From Chitinophagales bacterium (GTDB taxonomy: Bacteria; Bacteroidota; Bacteroidia; Chitinophagales; Chitinophagaceae): a stretch of DNA of 64,000 nucleotides. Location: assembly GCA_017303455.1 (NCBI GenBank), contig JAFLBM010000008.1:40598-104597 (forward strand), in the 5' to 3' direction. Shown one piece after another: positions 34,640 to 44,296 of the stretch; the first letter of the stretch is position 1; each line of letters opens with the position of its first letter. The notes beneath the pieces are model-generated. The model was not told where the DNA came from, searched no databases, and saw only the letters and a program-made list of their open reading frames with translations. Both the position numbers and the translations under genes were made by a program.

Positions 34640-34681
34640 CTGAATTCGTTTTTAAAATTTTCTTAATAAGCTCTCTGTCAT

Positions 34682-34699
34682 CCTGAGCCTGCCGAAGGG
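34682..34699 (-). repeat. Dispersed repeat CCCTTCGRC..GCTCAGG, copy 1
   Basis: Read on the minus strand this is CCCTTCGGCAGGCTCAGG, in the rplD-rplW spacer. Related copies are at 41405-41424 and 58744-58758. It can form a short imperfect hairpin. Confidence 0.6.
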
Positions 34700-34703
34700 T
34701 TAA

Positions 34704-35339
34704 TTAAGCTTCAGCTGTTTCGTCATCAGCAAATATCCTGGCAGCACTCTCCGTTAACACTAATACTTCTGAATTAACGATATCATAGGTGTTAATATCA
34801 CTCAGCAACACACCTAATACATAAGGCACATTACGCAGGGACATTTCAACATTATCATTGTATTCCGGCTGCACGAACATTATCTTTTTATCAGCAATCT
34901 TCAGGTTACCGAGAATATCAACAAATGATTTTGTTTTTGGTGTATCCATAGTGATATCTTCCACCACCACGATCGCATTCTCTTTCGCTTTGTAAGACAG
35001 TGCAGAGATCTTGGCCAGGTCCTTTACCTTACGGTTCAGTTTGATATCATATTTGTGCGGCTTTGGTCCGAAGATAGTACCACCACCCTTGTATAAAGGG
35101 TTACGGATATTACCCTTACGGCTTCCACCAGTACCTTTCTGACGGTGCAGTTTCTTACTGGCACCCTGAACTTCGGCACGGGTCTTCACTTTGTGTGTAC
35201 CCTGGCGCTGTGCAGCGAGGTATTGTTTTACGGCCAGGTAGATAACGTGGTTATTAGGCTCAGCACCGAAGATATCTTCGGGCAGTTCCACTGTTCTGCC
35301 TGTTTTCTTTCCCTTTGTATTTAAAACTTCAACTTGCAT
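34704..35339 (-). CDS. rplD: 50S ribosomal protein L4
   Basis: The 211 residues include the long tunnel loop (TRAEVQGASKKLHRQKGTGG, SRKGNIRNPLYKGGGTIFGP) and the Rossmann-like body (IVVVEDITMDTPKTKSFVDI). In E. coli L4 represses its own S10 operon; no equivalent leader could be recognised here. Confidence 0.97.
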   Translation of the reverse strand: MQVEVLNTKGKKTGRTVELPEDIFGAEPNNHVIYLAVKQYLAAQRQGTHKVKTRAEVQGASKKLHRQKGTGGSRKGNIRNPLYKGGGTIFGPKPHKYDIKLNRKVKDLAKISALSYKAKENAIVVVEDITMDTPKTKSFVDILGNLKIADKKIMFVQPEYNDNVEMSLRNVPYVLGVLLSDINTYDIVNSEVLVLTESAARIFADDETAEA

Positions 35340-35357
35340 TTTCTAAATTTTTGAGGT

Positions 35358-35382
35358 TATGCTTAGTTTCCAACCAAGCATA
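35358..35382. repeat. 7-bp hairpin in rplC-rplD spacer
   Basis: TATGCTT and AAGCATA flank an 11-base loop in the 46-base spacer between rplC and rplD. Confidence 0.5.
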
Positions 35383-35385
35383 TCA

Positions 35386-36003
35386 TTACTTCTGGATTAA
35401 AACAATTGATCCAATATGACCCGGTACAGAACCACTAACCAGGATATAATTCTTTTCAGCAAAGATCTTTACCACTTTCAGTCCTTTCAGTTTCACACGG
35501 TCAGTACCGGTACGGCCTGCCATCTTCATACCTTTCATTACACGGGCTGCATCAGATGAGTTACCGAGTGAACCGGGAGCTCTCTGGCGGTCGTGCTGAC
35601 CGTGAGACTGCTGGCCCACACCATGGAACCCGTGGCGTTTTACAACACCCTGGAAACCTTTACCCTTGGTGGTACCCACTACTTCAACCTTATCGCCTTC
35701 AGCGAAAATGTCGACTGTAATAGTTTCACCAATATTTTTTTCAATGGAGAAGTCGCGGAATTCTTTAGAGAATTTTTTGGGAGCTGTAGAAGCTTTTGCG
35801 AAGTGATTTTTTTCGGCTTGTGTGGCGTGTTTTTCTTTTTTCTCGCCGAAAGAAAGCTGGAGAGCACTGTACCCGTCAGACTCTTTGGTCTTAACCTGGG
35901 TAACTACGCAGGGACCTGCCTCGATGATCGTACAGGCGGTTTGTTTGCCTGTGGGATCGAAAACGCTGGTCATCCCAATCTTTTTACCAATAATACCTTT
36001 CAT
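35386..36003 (-). CDS. rplC: 50S ribosomal protein L3
   Basis: The 205 residues begin MKGIIGKKIGMTSVFDPTGK and contain the L3 signature GTTKGKGFQGVVKRHGFHGV and GQQSHGQHDRQRAPGSLGNS, the loop reaching the peptidyl-transferase centre. It is separated from rpsJ by an unusually long 289-base spacer with several hairpins. Confidence 0.97.
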   Translation of the reverse strand: MKGIIGKKIGMTSVFDPTGKQTACTIIEAGPCVVTQVKTKESDGYSALQLSFGEKKEKHATQAEKNHFAKASTAPKKFSKEFRDFSIEKNIGETITVDIFAEGDKVEVVGTTKGKGFQGVVKRHGFHGVGQQSHGQHDRQRAPGSLGNSSDAARVMKGMKMAGRTGTDRVKLKGLKVVKIFAEKNYILVSGSVPGHIGSIVLIQK

Positions 36004-36292
36004 TGTTTGTACAGTTTGTAGCCTGCAGGATTATTGGGACAACCTTGTACTTGTCTCGTCTTAGACGAGACAGGTTTCAATCCCCGTTTGCCGCCGACCT
36101 TTTCCTTTATGGGGAAGTACCGGCAGTAAACAAACCCTGAATGGCTTGTTTTATGTGCCCCCAACCCCTGAAGGGGAGTTGAGGAATTTACTAATGTCAG
36201 AGCTCTTTTTTCCCACCTGAGTGAGGTTGAGAGATGACTAAAATTTTATTTATAAGAACTAATTGCTTCCTTCCCCACAGGGGCCTGAAGTA
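36004..36292. other. Long structured spacer between rpsJ and rplC
   Basis: There is no gene here. It holds a perfect 9-bp hairpin at 36051-36071 (TGTCTCGTC, loop TTA, GACGAGACA) and a CCCCTGAAGGGG inverted repeat near 36163. It also holds a second set of CCCC..GGGG sequences near 36275. No TAnnTTTG promoter in the minus sense was recognised. In most relatives rpsJ and rplC are only tens of bases apart. Confidence 0.6.
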
Positions 36293-36598
36293 CTACGCTT
36301 TAATTTCAACTTCCACACCGCTGGGAAGATCCAGTTTGCTCAACGCATCTACTGTTCTTGAAGAAGACGTGTAGATATCCAGTAAACGCTTGTGCGTTGC
36401 TAACTGGAACTGCTCACGGCTTTTCTTATTTACGTGTGGGGAACGCAATACAGTAAAAATTTTGCGGCGGGTAGGCAGGGGAATTGGACCCGTTACCACT
36501 GCGCCGGTACTGCGTACCGTTTTTACGATCTTTTCAGCTGATTTATCTACCAGGTTGTGATCGTAAGACTGTAATTTGATTCTGATTCGCTGAGACAT
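36293..36598 (-). CDS. rpsJ: 30S ribosomal protein S10
   Basis: S10 is part of the 30S head and also NusE in antitermination. The start at 36598 gives [20 protein letters not shown] in 101 residues; an upstream in-frame ATG adds a non-conserved extension through the promoter. The signature [20 protein letters not shown] is present. It is the first gene of the S10-spc operon and has its own promoter. Confidence 0.97.
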   Translation of the reverse strand: MSQRIRIKLQSYDHNLVDKSAEKIVKTVRSTGAVVTGPIPLPTRRKIFTVLRSPHVNKKSREQFQLATHKRLLDIYTSSSRTVDALSKLDLPSGVEVEIKA

Positions 36599-36628
36599 GT
36601 GTAAAATCCCAATTTTCTTTTGGGAGTG

Positions 36629-36660
36629 CAAAGGTAGGGTTGAGACCCATTCCTTCCAAA
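36629..36660 (-). promoter_or_regulatory. Bacteroidota promoter of the S10-spc operon
   Basis: On the minus strand TTTG (36657-36660), 20 bases, then TACCTTTG (36629-36636) match the -33/-7 elements. It starts 31 bases upstream of the rpsJ ATG. The surrounding block at 36621-36636 is nearly identical to that before rpsL. Confidence 0.8.
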
Positions 36661-36715
36661 TAGTTGGGAAAGAATTTTATAGGCTGTGGACAAACTTATT
36701 ACAAATCGGCCTGAA

Positions 36716-38905
36716 TTACTTTACCGGGTTGAGTTTCAGGCTCAAAGTAGCAAAACCTCCCAGCTCCAAATGCTCAACCCGGAAACTGTGTTTCCCACTG
36801 ATAACCAGTGGAATCCTGCGATGGGGCGATTCATCAAACTTATACCGGGAAGGATTCCATTCATTCAAGATGAGTTTTTCATCCATATAGATCCGAACGG
36901 CATCATCCCAGGTAACAGAAAGCTCATACCGGCCTTTAGGAATATCGACCGTGGCCACAGCCACTGTTATAAACTGCTTATGGGTAATATCCTTTTCTTT
37001 GATACCACCCCACCAGGCATAGTCCAGCCGGTCCGTTTTTTCGGTCTTGAAAGGTGCCTTCTTTTCAAGCATAGAAAACAGGGTTCCGGTTCTGACAGGA
37101 TTTTGGTAAGCAGTGTCCATCGAATAAAAAAGAACTTCCCAATCAATGGGCTGAAAGAATTTCTTAAACGAAAACCGGTAAGGCTTACCTGCTGGGATGA
37201 TCTGCCCGAAAGGATCAGTAATCGTTTCTCCTTTATACTCCAGTTCAATATGAATATCCGTCCTCTCCCCTTTTTTCTTCACTGCTGTAATACTTGCCGG
37301 GAACTCACCGCTGCCGGCAGACAGTTTTTCAACCCCCTTATAATTCTTAATGACCCATTTGCCTTTTGGCCCCAGCAGGTCAAACTTTATGGTATCTCCT
37401 TTATCCGTTGGATTTGTATTCCAGATGATGGGGGAACGGAAATCATAAGGTCCCCACTCGGTGATAAGGATATTTTTTCTCCCGGCCAGCCGTCCGTATC
37501 CTTTGAACGGGTCCATCGGGTCTTTTACTTCCGGAACAACTGCATCTTTCAGTTCGTCGATATAATTGCTCCAGCGTTGATCAAATAAAGTATCAAGGTT
37601 GGTAACGGTTGAATCAATTTTAAAAATCTCCCCGGTATTTCTTGAATAGGTATTATCGAAAACGTTCAGCGAATCAGTCCGGCTGATAGTATACACCAGC
37701 GGATTATCGTTGAAACTGTTGGCCAGCATCACATAACCCACACTTCTTGTATCATGATATTTTGCATAACCCCAGTCTGCCGGTTGCTGTGGCCTTGACC
37801 AAAGCTTTATCGCTTCTTTATCCCTGAGAAAAAGATTGTGATGAATGCTGTTATGCTGCCCGTGTTCGATAGCAATGGCAATACGGTTATTCCTGAACTG
37901 GTTGTCGGCAATATCCGTATTATAACTATACCCGCCCCAGATACCATGATCACATTCAAATATCCTGTTCGCCAATATCCGGTTGCTGCTGAAAGTGGCT
38001 TCCACCCCGTTGGTGGGTGCATACGAAAAATCATTACTCATAATGATATTGTCATTACAACCGCCTTTACCACTATCCATGGTTGTTTGCCCGGCCCAGA
38101 GAAAGAATCCATCACCGCCATGAGTTACATTATTCTTGTAAAACATGTTATTACTGCTTTGCTCATACACTAATATACCGGCACTATCCTGGCCTCTGCT
38201 GTAAACACCATGACTATACCCTCTCACATTAAAGATGACACGGTTGTACAAGATATTGTTCCGGTTGCTGCGGTACATGCCAATGCCAATACCTGAATTG
38301 AAGGAAAAATCATTATTCATGATCATCCCGTCATTACATTCCATCAGCATCAGCGCATTTTGCCCGCCGGTTACTTTGCAGTTTTTGATCGTTAAAAAGT
38401 TACAACCCCGCAAATACATGGCTGCTCCATAGCGCAGCCATTCATCTTTTTCGTTCTGGTGATAGCTCATCCAGTCAGCCACATCTTCTTTTTCCTGTGT
38501 GCTGTTGAGATGCTGGCGGTAGTTATAACTGAAATCACAGTTCTCGATCGTTAGCTTTTCCACATTCCTGGCCAGTAAGGCAACTTTATACCCTTTTGCC
38601 GCCAGGTTCTTGATGGTCACATTTTTACTGTTCCGGATCAATATGGCAACACCCACAAATTCATCCGGCCTTTTTTTGGTATTGTTACCTTTCAGTGCTG
38701 CATTATTAAAATCAATGGTAATGTTATTGCCTTCAATGATGATGATATGCCGGGACGTATCAGCAGGGGCATCCAGTTTATACAACGCCTTTTTGATCTT
38801 AACCGAACGGCTGATCTTCATTCCCGGTACCAGTGCTTTTTCCTGGCTGAAACCAACTGCCGAATAAAAAACAAGCAACAAAAAAGGAAGAATTCTTTTT
38901 ATCAT
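36716..38905 (-). CDS. Secreted right-handed beta-helix protein (NosD/pectate-lyase-like)
   Basis: A signal peptide (MIKRILPFLLLVFYSAVGFSQ) precedes about 400 residues of parallel beta-helix repeats with the N-x-I/V-x-x-N ladder pattern (ITIDFNNAALKGNNTKKRPD, VTIKNLAAKGYKVALLARNV, LTIENCDFSYNYRQHL, SIHHNLFLRDKEAIKL). A mid region of beta-sandwich type follows. The C-terminal 130 residues resemble a PA14 fold (RYELSVTWDDAVRIYMDEKL). It is probably a secreted carbohydrate-binding or -cleaving protein; the substrate is unknown. The gene is inserted between fusA and rpsJ, only 55 bases from the rpsJ promoter. Confidence 0.88.
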   Translation of the reverse strand: MIKRILPFLLLVFYSAVGFSQEKALVPGMKISRSVKIKKALYKLDAPADTSRHIIIIEGNNITIDFNNAALKGNNTKKRPDEFVGVAILIRNSKNVTIKNLAAKGYKVALLARNVEKLTIENCDFSYNYRQHLNSTQEKEDVADWMSYHQNEKDEWLRYGAAMYLRGCNFLTIKNCKVTGGQNALMLMECNDGMIMNNDFSFNSGIGIGMYRSNRNNILYNRVIFNVRGYSHGVYSRGQDSAGILVYEQSSNNMFYKNNVTHGGDGFFLWAGQTTMDSGKGGCNDNIIMSNDFSYAPTNGVEATFSSNRILANRIFECDHGIWGGYSYNTDIADNQFRNNRIAIAIEHGQHNSIHHNLFLRDKEAIKLWSRPQQPADWGYAKYHDTRSVGYVMLANSFNDNPLVYTISRTDSLNVFDNTYSRNTGEIFKIDSTVTNLDTLFDQRWSNYIDELKDAVVPEVKDPMDPFKGYGRLAGRKNILITEWGPYDFRSPIIWNTNPTDKGDTIKFDLLGPKGKWVIKNYKGVEKLSAGSGEFPASITAVKKKGERTDIHIELEYKGETITDPFGQIIPAGKPYRFSFKKFFQPIDWEVLFYSMDTAYQNPVRTGTLFSMLEKKAPFKTEKTDRLDYAWWGGIKEKDITHKQFITVAVATVDIPKGRYELSVTWDDAVRIYMDEKLILNEWNPSRYKFDESPHRRIPLVISGKHSFRVEHLELGGFATLSLKLNPVK

Positions 38906-38941
38906 CGATTTGGATTTTCAGCAACAAGTTAACACTTTCGG

Positions 38942-39559
38942 TCAAAGTCTTATCCCGGCTGAAAGAGAAGTCTGAAATAAGTTATCCCCTTCCGTGTCAG
39001 CTTGAAAACCCGCAAGCAATCCTATTGTAAATCGCCTGCTGAAAGTATAGTTATAATGCAATTGCAAGACACCCCCGATTGAATATGTCCTTTGTGGCGA
39101 TGAATGCTGATATATTATAACCGGGTAAGGTAATCCTGTAGCTGCAGGGTAGGCAATTTCATAATAATCAGGTAAAGAGGAAGATTGATACCTTAGTAAC
39201 GGGCCTCCCTTCAATTGAATTCCATGTTCTTCGTTTCTCACAATTCCATAACCGATAAGCCCGGCCAATTGGATTCCGGCAACGTTATACCTTAACGAAC
39301 CATCTACTTCCCTGTTACCATAGGTGAAATACAATGGATAGTTACCATCATGAACAGTTCCTGATAAAGAAAGCCCCAGGCTCAGCTTTTTCTTTACGTA
39401 TTTCGAAAAATCGGTTGAAAAAATCACACCTCGCAGATCACCGCTTCCGTGAAAACAGCGTCCAGCTGAAACTTGCAGGTGATAACGGGGTAACTCATTC
39501 TTTTGAGCAGACAAGGAAAAAATTGGGAATAGCAAAATGAAGAAGATGAAAAATTTCAT
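38942..39559 (-). CDS. Outer-membrane beta-barrel-like protein
   Basis: The start at 39559 gives a signal peptide (MKFFIFFILLFPIFSLSAQK). The 205 residues alternate strands with Gly and aromatic residues (YHLQVSAGRCFHGSGDLRGV, LSLGLSLSGTVHDGNYPLYF, LHYNYTFSRRFTIGLLAGFQ), ending with LFQTSLSAGIRL. This is the layout of an 8-stranded outer-membrane porin-like barrel. No specific family is recognised. The upstream in-frame extension to 39631 is not signal-like. Confidence 0.75.
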   Translation of the reverse strand: MKFFIFFILLFPIFSLSAQKNELPRYHLQVSAGRCFHGSGDLRGVIFSTDFSKYVKKKLSLGLSLSGTVHDGNYPLYFTYGNREVDGSLRYNVAGIQLAGLIGYGIVRNEEHGIQLKGGPLLRYQSSSLPDYYEIAYPAATGLPYPVIIYQHSSPQRTYSIGGVLQLHYNYTFSRRFTIGLLAGFQADTEGDNLFQTSLSAGIRL

Positions 39560-39613
39560 CGGATAGGTTTTATTCTGAAAATTTAGGTTTACTTGCAACA
39601 ATTTACCACAATA

Positions 39614-40492
39614 ATGGACAAAACAGAACAACCTGCTTCCAAAACCAAAAGGGGGTTACAACTTCTGCTGAAGATAGTAGTAACGGTGGCCTGTCTCTGG
39701 TTTGTCTACACCAAGATCAGCTTTGCTGAATTGCGATCGGTACTGGCAACAGCCAACCCCGGCTGGTTACTGGTTGCCCTGGTGGTGTTTGTTGGTTCCA
39801 AGATCATCGCTTCGTTCCGGCTCAATATTTATTTTAAAAACATCGGGCTTCCCCTGTCCGAAAAAGAGAACCTGAAACTCTTCTGGCTGGGTATGTTTTA
39901 TAATTTATTCCTGCCCGGCTCTATTACCGGTGATGCTTACAAAGTGATCGTTTTATCCAAACGTTTTAACTGCCCTTATAAAAAAACATCTGCCGCTGTA
40001 TTACTTGACCGGTTCAGCGGTTTGCTGGCACTCGGGCTGATATTAGCTGTGTATTCCTTTTTTGTATTGGGTAATATCTCTTACAGTATATTACTGCTTG
40101 CAGGTGCAATTGCTTCCGTATTTATTTTATTTTTTATTATCAAACGCTTCTTTACGGATTTTACAGCCGGGTTCCGGCCTACTTTTTTCCTGGGATTAGC
40201 CGTTCAAACCCTGATGGTGCTTTCCATTTACGCTATTCTTTATGCACTGGGGATACTGGAACAGCAATCTATTTATATTTTCATTTTCCTTGTGGCAGCT
40301 GTGGCCAGTGTACTACCATTAACCGTAGGCGGCGGGTTGGGTATCCGTGAATTTGTTTTTTACAAAGGCGCTGTATTTTTAGGCGTGAATGAACATATGG
40401 CCATTGTGATCAGTCTTGTATTTTATTTCATTACTTTAGCCGCATCCCTTTCCGGGGCTGTGTTCATCTTCCGGAAAGTATTTGACAAATAA
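39614..40492 (+). CDS. Flippase-like integral membrane protein (LPG-synthase TM domain family)
   Basis: The ATG at 39614 (MDKTEQPASKTKRGLQLLLK) is preferred over a TTG 21 bases upstream. There are about eight hydrophobic helices (LLLKIVVTVACLWFVYTKIS, LFWLGMFYNLFLPGSITGDA, VLLDRFSGLLALGLILAVYS, VLPLTVGGGLGIREFVFYKG). The LPGSITGDAYK and GGLGIREFVF motifs are typical of the UPF0104/MprF-like transmembrane domain family, thought to flip lipids or glycolipids. It is followed 16 bases later by a FkbM methyltransferase, so the pair may act in glycan or lipid modification. Confidence 0.88.
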   Translation: MDKTEQPASKTKRGLQLLLKIVVTVACLWFVYTKISFAELRSVLATANPGWLLVALVVFVGSKIIASFRLNIYFKNIGLPLSEKENLKLFWLGMFYNLFLPGSITGDAYKVIVLSKRFNCPYKKTSAAVLLDRFSGLLALGLILAVYSFFVLGNISYSILLLAGAIASVFILFFIIKRFFTDFTAGFRPTFFLGLAVQTLMVLSIYAILYALGILEQQSIYIFIFLVAAVASVLPLTVGGGLGIREFVFYKGAVFLGVNEHMAIVISLVFYFITLAASLSGAVFIFRKVFDK

Positions 40493-40508
40493 TAAAACTT
40501 CTTGCCCT

Positions 40509-41147
40509 ATGAGACCCGGGTTGCTGAAAAGAAAAATACTGAACAGCGGTGCCATTGCCATCAGCTATTTCAAGCTCATCCCCGATCTTTTCCGGCTCAA
40601 TAAAAAATCCCTGGTGCTGGACTGCGGTGCCAATGTAGGCCATATCAGTAAACTGCTATCTTATACCGGCGCTACCATCATTTCTTTTGAGCCAGATCCC
40701 GTTGCCTTTAAACAACTCACCCATCGCTGCCGCAACCGGAAAAATATCACCTGCATCCAGAAAGGCGTTTGGGATAAATGTTCGGTTCTTAAAATGTTTA
40801 CGCATAAAGAATCACTGGATGGTGATGTTTGTTTTACGGTAGGCTCATCCATCATTGCAGAAAAGCAAAATGTAGATACCCAACGAACACAGGATATTGA
40901 AGTAATCGACCTGGTAGTATACCTGCAGGAACAGGGACAAAAAGTTGATTTGATAAAACTGGATATCGAAGGAGCAGAAATAGAGATACTCAAAAAGATC
41001 ATCGCCACGGATACGCATCATCTCTTCAACCGCATGTACGTGGAAACACATGAAACCAGAATACCATCACAGAAAGAAGACCTGGACCTGATCAAACAAC
41101 AACTGCAAGAAAAAGGGATTGAGAATATCAAACTAAACTGGATCTGA
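40509..41147 (+). CDS. FkbM-family methyltransferase
   Basis: This SAM-dependent methyltransferase shows VLDCGANVGHISKLLSYTGA (motif I), IISFEPDPVAFKQL, the acidic VDLIKLDIEGAEIEILKKI (characteristic FkbM 'K-x-D-I-E-G-x-E') and a C-terminal NRMYVETHETRIPS. FkbM enzymes usually O-methylate sugars or polyketide hydroxyls. It is co-directional with the flippase-like gene; the ATG at 40509 is used, as a TTG upstream would extend into that gene. Confidence 0.9.
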   Translation: MRPGLLKRKILNSGAIAISYFKLIPDLFRLNKKSLVLDCGANVGHISKLLSYTGATIISFEPDPVAFKQLTHRCRNRKNITCIQKGVWDKCSVLKMFTHKESLDGDVCFTVGSSIIAEKQNVDTQRTQDIEVIDLVVYLQEQGQKVDLIKLDIEGAEIEILKKIIATDTHHLFNRMYVETHETRIPSQKEDLDLIKQQLQEKGIENIKLNWI

Positions 41148-41316
41148 GCAGGCACAAAAAAAGGACTCACGAATGAGCCCTTAACCTTAACGTGTTTTTC
41201 ATAAATCAGCGAATCGGCCTTTCCCAGGAATCTTAAAAACGGGTGTTTTTCGGATAATAATGCAGCAAACATAATGCCACCAGCTTGTATTTCACCTGAT
41301 CCGGCTCAATTATTTA

Positions 41317-41347
41317 TAAAAAAGCCCCGCATTTTCAGCGGGGCCTC
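41317..41347 (-). terminator. Rho-independent terminator of fusA
   Basis: AGCCCCGC and GCGGGGCC form an 8-bp stem around ATTTTCA; the minus strand then continues TTTTTT. It lies about 87 bases past the fusA stop, with a dispersed repeat between. Confidence 0.88.
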
Positions 41348-41404
41348 TATCATTAGAATGACTGGTCTCAATTTATGCACTCACCTTCCCTTTCACCTTC
41401 GCTA

Positions 41405-41424
41405 CCCTTCGACTTCGCTCAGGG
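41405..41424 (+). repeat. Dispersed repeat CCCTTCGRC..GCTCAGG, copy 2
   Basis: CCCTTCGACTTCGCTCAGGG lies between fusA and its terminator. It is closest to copy 1 at 34682 (opposite orientation). Confidence 0.7.
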
Positions 41425-41433
41425 CAATATCAC

Positions 41434-43578
41434 TTAAGCAGATACTTTACCTTTCACTTTGGCAATTACTTCTTCAGCGATATTGTTCGGTGCAGGAGCA
41501 TAGTGAGAGAACTCCATGGTAGAAGATGCACGGCCGGATGACAGTGAACGCAGTTGGGTTACATAACCAAACATTTCGCTCAATGGCACTTTTGCCTTGA
41601 TCACCTCCGCACCGGCACGGGTATCCATACCTTCCATCATACCACGACGACGGTTCAGGTCACCCGTCACATCACCCATGTACTGGGCAGGTGTGATCAC
41701 TTCCACTTTCATGATCGGCTCCAGCAAAACAGGTTTTGCTTTCCTGGCCGCTTCACGGAAGCCCTGCTTGGCGCAAAGTTCGAATGACATCGCATCAGAG
41801 TCAACAGCGTGGAAGCTACCGTCAAATACACGGATCTTCATGTTGTCAACAGGATAACTGGCCAATACACCGGTTGTCATGGATTGCTCAAAACCTTTCT
41901 GGATAGCCGGAACAAATTCACGGGGAATGGATCCGCCAAACAGGTCGTTCACAAACTGGTAATGCTTATCAGGATTCTCGGCTTTCCATTCTGCATCCAC
42001 CGGTCCGAGGCTAAACTGGATATCAGCGAATTTACCACGACCACCCGTTTGCTTCTTCAAGGTCTCACGGTGTTCAACGGTTGCATTGAATGCTTCTTTA
42101 TAGGCCACCTGCGGTGCACCCTGGTTCACTTCCACTTTAAATTCACGACGCATACGATCGATGATGATCTCCAGGTGCAGCTCACCCATTCCACGAAGGA
42201 TGGTCTGACCGGTATCCTCATCGGTATTTACACGCAGTGTGGGATCTTCTTCCACGAGTTTGGCAATTGCCATACCCATTTTATCTACGTCAGCCTGTGT
42301 CTTGGGTTCTACCGCTACTGCGATAACCGGCTCAGGAATGAACATATTCTCCAGTGTGATCGGATGATCTTCATCACACAAGGTATCTCCTGTTTTGATC
42401 TCTTTAAAACCAACGGCTGCACCAATATCACCTGCTTCGATAAAATCAATCGGGTTCTGCTTGTTCGCAAACATTTTCATGATACGGCTGATCCTTTCTT
42501 TCTTACCACTTCTTACATTCAATACATAAGAACCGGCATCCAGGTGACCTGAATAGCAACGGAAAAAGGCCAGGCGACCCACGAAAGGATCGGTCATGAT
42601 CTTAAAGGCCAATGCTGCAAACGGAGCTTTGGGATCCGGTTTGCGGGTGATCTCTTCACCGGTATCAGGATGTGTACCTACTGTATCAGGAATATCGATC
42701 GGTGAAGGCAGATAACGGCAAACCGCATCCAGTGCAGTCTGTACCCCTTTGTTCTTGAAAGAAGAACCACACATCATCGGAACGATCGTCAGGTCAACGG
42801 TAGCTTTACGCACTGCTTCATGTATCTCATCTTCGGTTATCGTATCGGGGTTATCGAAGAATTTTTCCATCAGTTTATCATCATACTCTGCCACGGCTTC
42901 CACCAGGTTAGCTCTCCATTCTTTGGCCTCTTCGAGCATATCAGCAGGTATCTCAATTTCGTCAAAGGTCATACCTTCTGTTTCCATATGCCAGATGATC
43001 CCTTTCATTTTGATCAGGTCCACCACTCCTTTAAAGTCATCTTCAGCACCAATCGGCAACTGCAATGGAACGGCCTTGGAACCCAGCATTTCTTTTACCT
43101 GCTTCACCACGTTCAGGAAGTCGGCACCGCTGCGGTCCATTTTATTTACGAAACCGATACGGGGAACACCATAACGGTTAGCCTGGCGCCATACGGTCTC
43201 CGATTGCGGCTCCACACCATCAACGGCAGAGAACAATGCGATCAGGCCATCCAGTACCCGCATAGAACGTTCTACCTCTACGGTAAAGTCAACGTGCCCG
43301 GGAGTATCAATGATGTTGAAAGAGTATTTTTTAGAATCAGCAGTAGCTTTACCCAACACGGTCGGGAAGTTCCACTGGCAGCTCACCGCTGCAGAAGTAA
43401 TGGTGATACCTCTTTCCTTTTCCTGCTCCATCCAGTCAGTAGTGGCGGCACCATCATGCACCTCACCAATACGGTGGATCATACCTGTGTAGCGGAGGAT
43501 ACGCTCCGTCGTGGTGGTCTTACCGGCATCAATATGCGCCGCAATACCAAAGTTTCTCTGAAGTTTTAAGTCGGCCAT
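41434..43578 (-). CDS. fusA: Translation elongation factor G
   Basis: This GTPase translocates tRNA-mRNA on the ribosome. Motifs: G1 [20 protein letters not shown]2 [16 protein letters not shown]3 DTPGHVDF, G4 [10 protein letters not shown]. The later domains are complete, ending [20 protein letters not shown] in a 714-residue protein. It has its own terminator and a long leader. It is separated from rpsG by the histone-like gene and from rpsJ by four genes, breaking the usual rpsL-rpsG-fusA-rpsJ order. Confidence 0.97.
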   Translation of the reverse strand: MADLKLQRNFGIAAHIDAGKTTTTERILRYTGMIHRIGEVHDGAATTDWMEQEKERGITITSAAVSCQWNFPTVLGKATADSKKYSFNIIDTPGHVDFTVEVERSMRVLDGLIALFSAVDGVEPQSETVWRQANRYGVPRIGFVNKMDRSGADFLNVVKQVKEMLGSKAVPLQLPIGAEDDFKGVVDLIKMKGIIWHMETEGMTFDEIEIPADMLEEAKEWRANLVEAVAEYDDKLMEKFFDNPDTITEDEIHEAVRKATVDLTIVPMMCGSSFKNKGVQTALDAVCRYLPSPIDIPDTVGTHPDTGEEITRKPDPKAPFAALAFKIMTDPFVGRLAFFRCYSGHLDAGSYVLNVRSGKKERISRIMKMFANKQNPIDFIEAGDIGAAVGFKEIKTGDTLCDEDHPITLENMFIPEPVIAVAVEPKTQADVDKMGMAIAKLVEEDPTLRVNTDEDTGQTILRGMGELHLEIIIDRMRREFKVEVNQGAPQVAYKEAFNATVEHRETLKKQTGGRGKFADIQFSLGPVDAEWKAENPDKHYQFVNDLFGGSIPREFVPAIQKGFEQSMTTGVLASYPVDNMKIRVFDGSFHAVDSDAMSFELCAKQGFREAARKAKPVLLEPIMKVEVITPAQYMGDVTGDLNRRRGMMEGMDTRAGAEVIKAKVPLSEMFGYVTQLRSLSSGRASSTMEFSHYAPAPNNIAEEVIAKVKGKVSA

Positions 43579-43650
43579 GACTATTTGATTTGTGTTTTAT
43601 GTATTTGAAAAAGTTGGGAATACTTGTTTGTCATCTTCCGGTTCCCTGCT

Positions 43651-43700
43651 CATCGCCTGTTGTGTCACTCACTTCATCGTTCCGTCCGCTGATCAGCAAT
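43651..43700 (+). repeat. Dispersed intergenic repeat, copy C
   Basis: This 50-base stretch begins CATCGCCTGTTGTGTCACTC and ends GATCAGCAAT. It matches copy B at 60177-60226 at 40 of 50 positions by hand alignment without gaps. It lies inside the proposed fusA leader. Confidence 0.75.
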
Positions 43701-43863
43701 AAAAACCGGCCTGTTTGTTGGGAGGTATCAGCTAAAATATTTGATGGTCCCGTATGCGGGAGCAGAAGCTGATATGTAGATTAGACTCTCATAGACTGCC
43801 ACTTGAAGTAAACCCCTGATCTCACCGGCCGCTATTCACCTTTGGCTTTACCTAATGGCGGCG

Positions 43864-43871
43864 CAAAGGTA
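43864..43871 (-). promoter_or_regulatory. Possible Bacteroidota -7 element for fusA
   Basis: Minus-strand TACCTTTG is identical to the -7 element of rpsJ and rpsL. The -33 TTTG is not clear. It lies 286 bases before the fusA ATG. Confidence 0.5.
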
Positions 43872-43920
43872 GGGGAAAAATGCAGAAAAAAAAGACCCGG
43901 GAGGGCTTAATTTAGGAGCC

Positions 43921-43959
43921 GGGGGCAGCCTATTACATACCTGAGTATTACCTGCCCCC
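43921..43959. repeat. Inverted repeat GGGGGCAG...CTGCCCCC
   Basis: A perfect 8-bp stem with a 23-base loop lies just upstream of the candidate fusA promoter. It might be a hairpin or an operator-like site. Confidence 0.5.
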
Positions 43960-44296
43960 TTGGTTTAAGCGCTTTTAATATGGCTCAGTTATGCTTCATC
44001 TATACAGCTTCCATAGCTCAACCCGCCGGGATTATACTTTTTCCTGTTGTAAGACCATTGCAGCCCATCTCATTCCTGTAATTCCCATTCCTGTTTTACC
44101 CGGCTTCCCGCCCTTGTTTTCAAAATAAATCATGCATGACTAAAATGGTAAACTATCATTAGCCAATATGACCATGTCTTTAAAATTAACGGAGGAAGCC
44201 TATTTAATTTTTGTTATTAGTCCTGAATGATTGTAATTTCATTTCCCCGTAATACAACTAAAACACTTCATTTACTTAACCTGAAAATCTGATTCC

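Larger units (their letters stand above)
43579..44296. other. 718-base gene-free stretch containing the fusA leader
   Basis: No gene or tRNA was found. It holds dispersed-repeat copy C (43651-43700) and a minus-strand TACCTTTG promoter element at 43864-43871. It also has a long inverted repeat at 43921-43959 (GGGGGCAG and CTGCCCCC, 23-base loop). The promoter position would give fusA a leader of about 280 bases. The part past 43960 is A/T-rich without recognised features and precedes the histone-like gene. Confidence 0.6.

Noticed and set aside
36686..37588. 300-codon plus-strand frame across the beta-helix gene
   Set aside because: It is a mirror of the real minus-strand gene, which has a signal peptide and a repeated domain pattern.
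41155..41185. Hairpin AAGG.CTCA/TGAG.CCTT after the FkbM gene
   Set aside because: The stem has an internal mismatch and no T-run follows on the plus strand, so a terminator call is weak.
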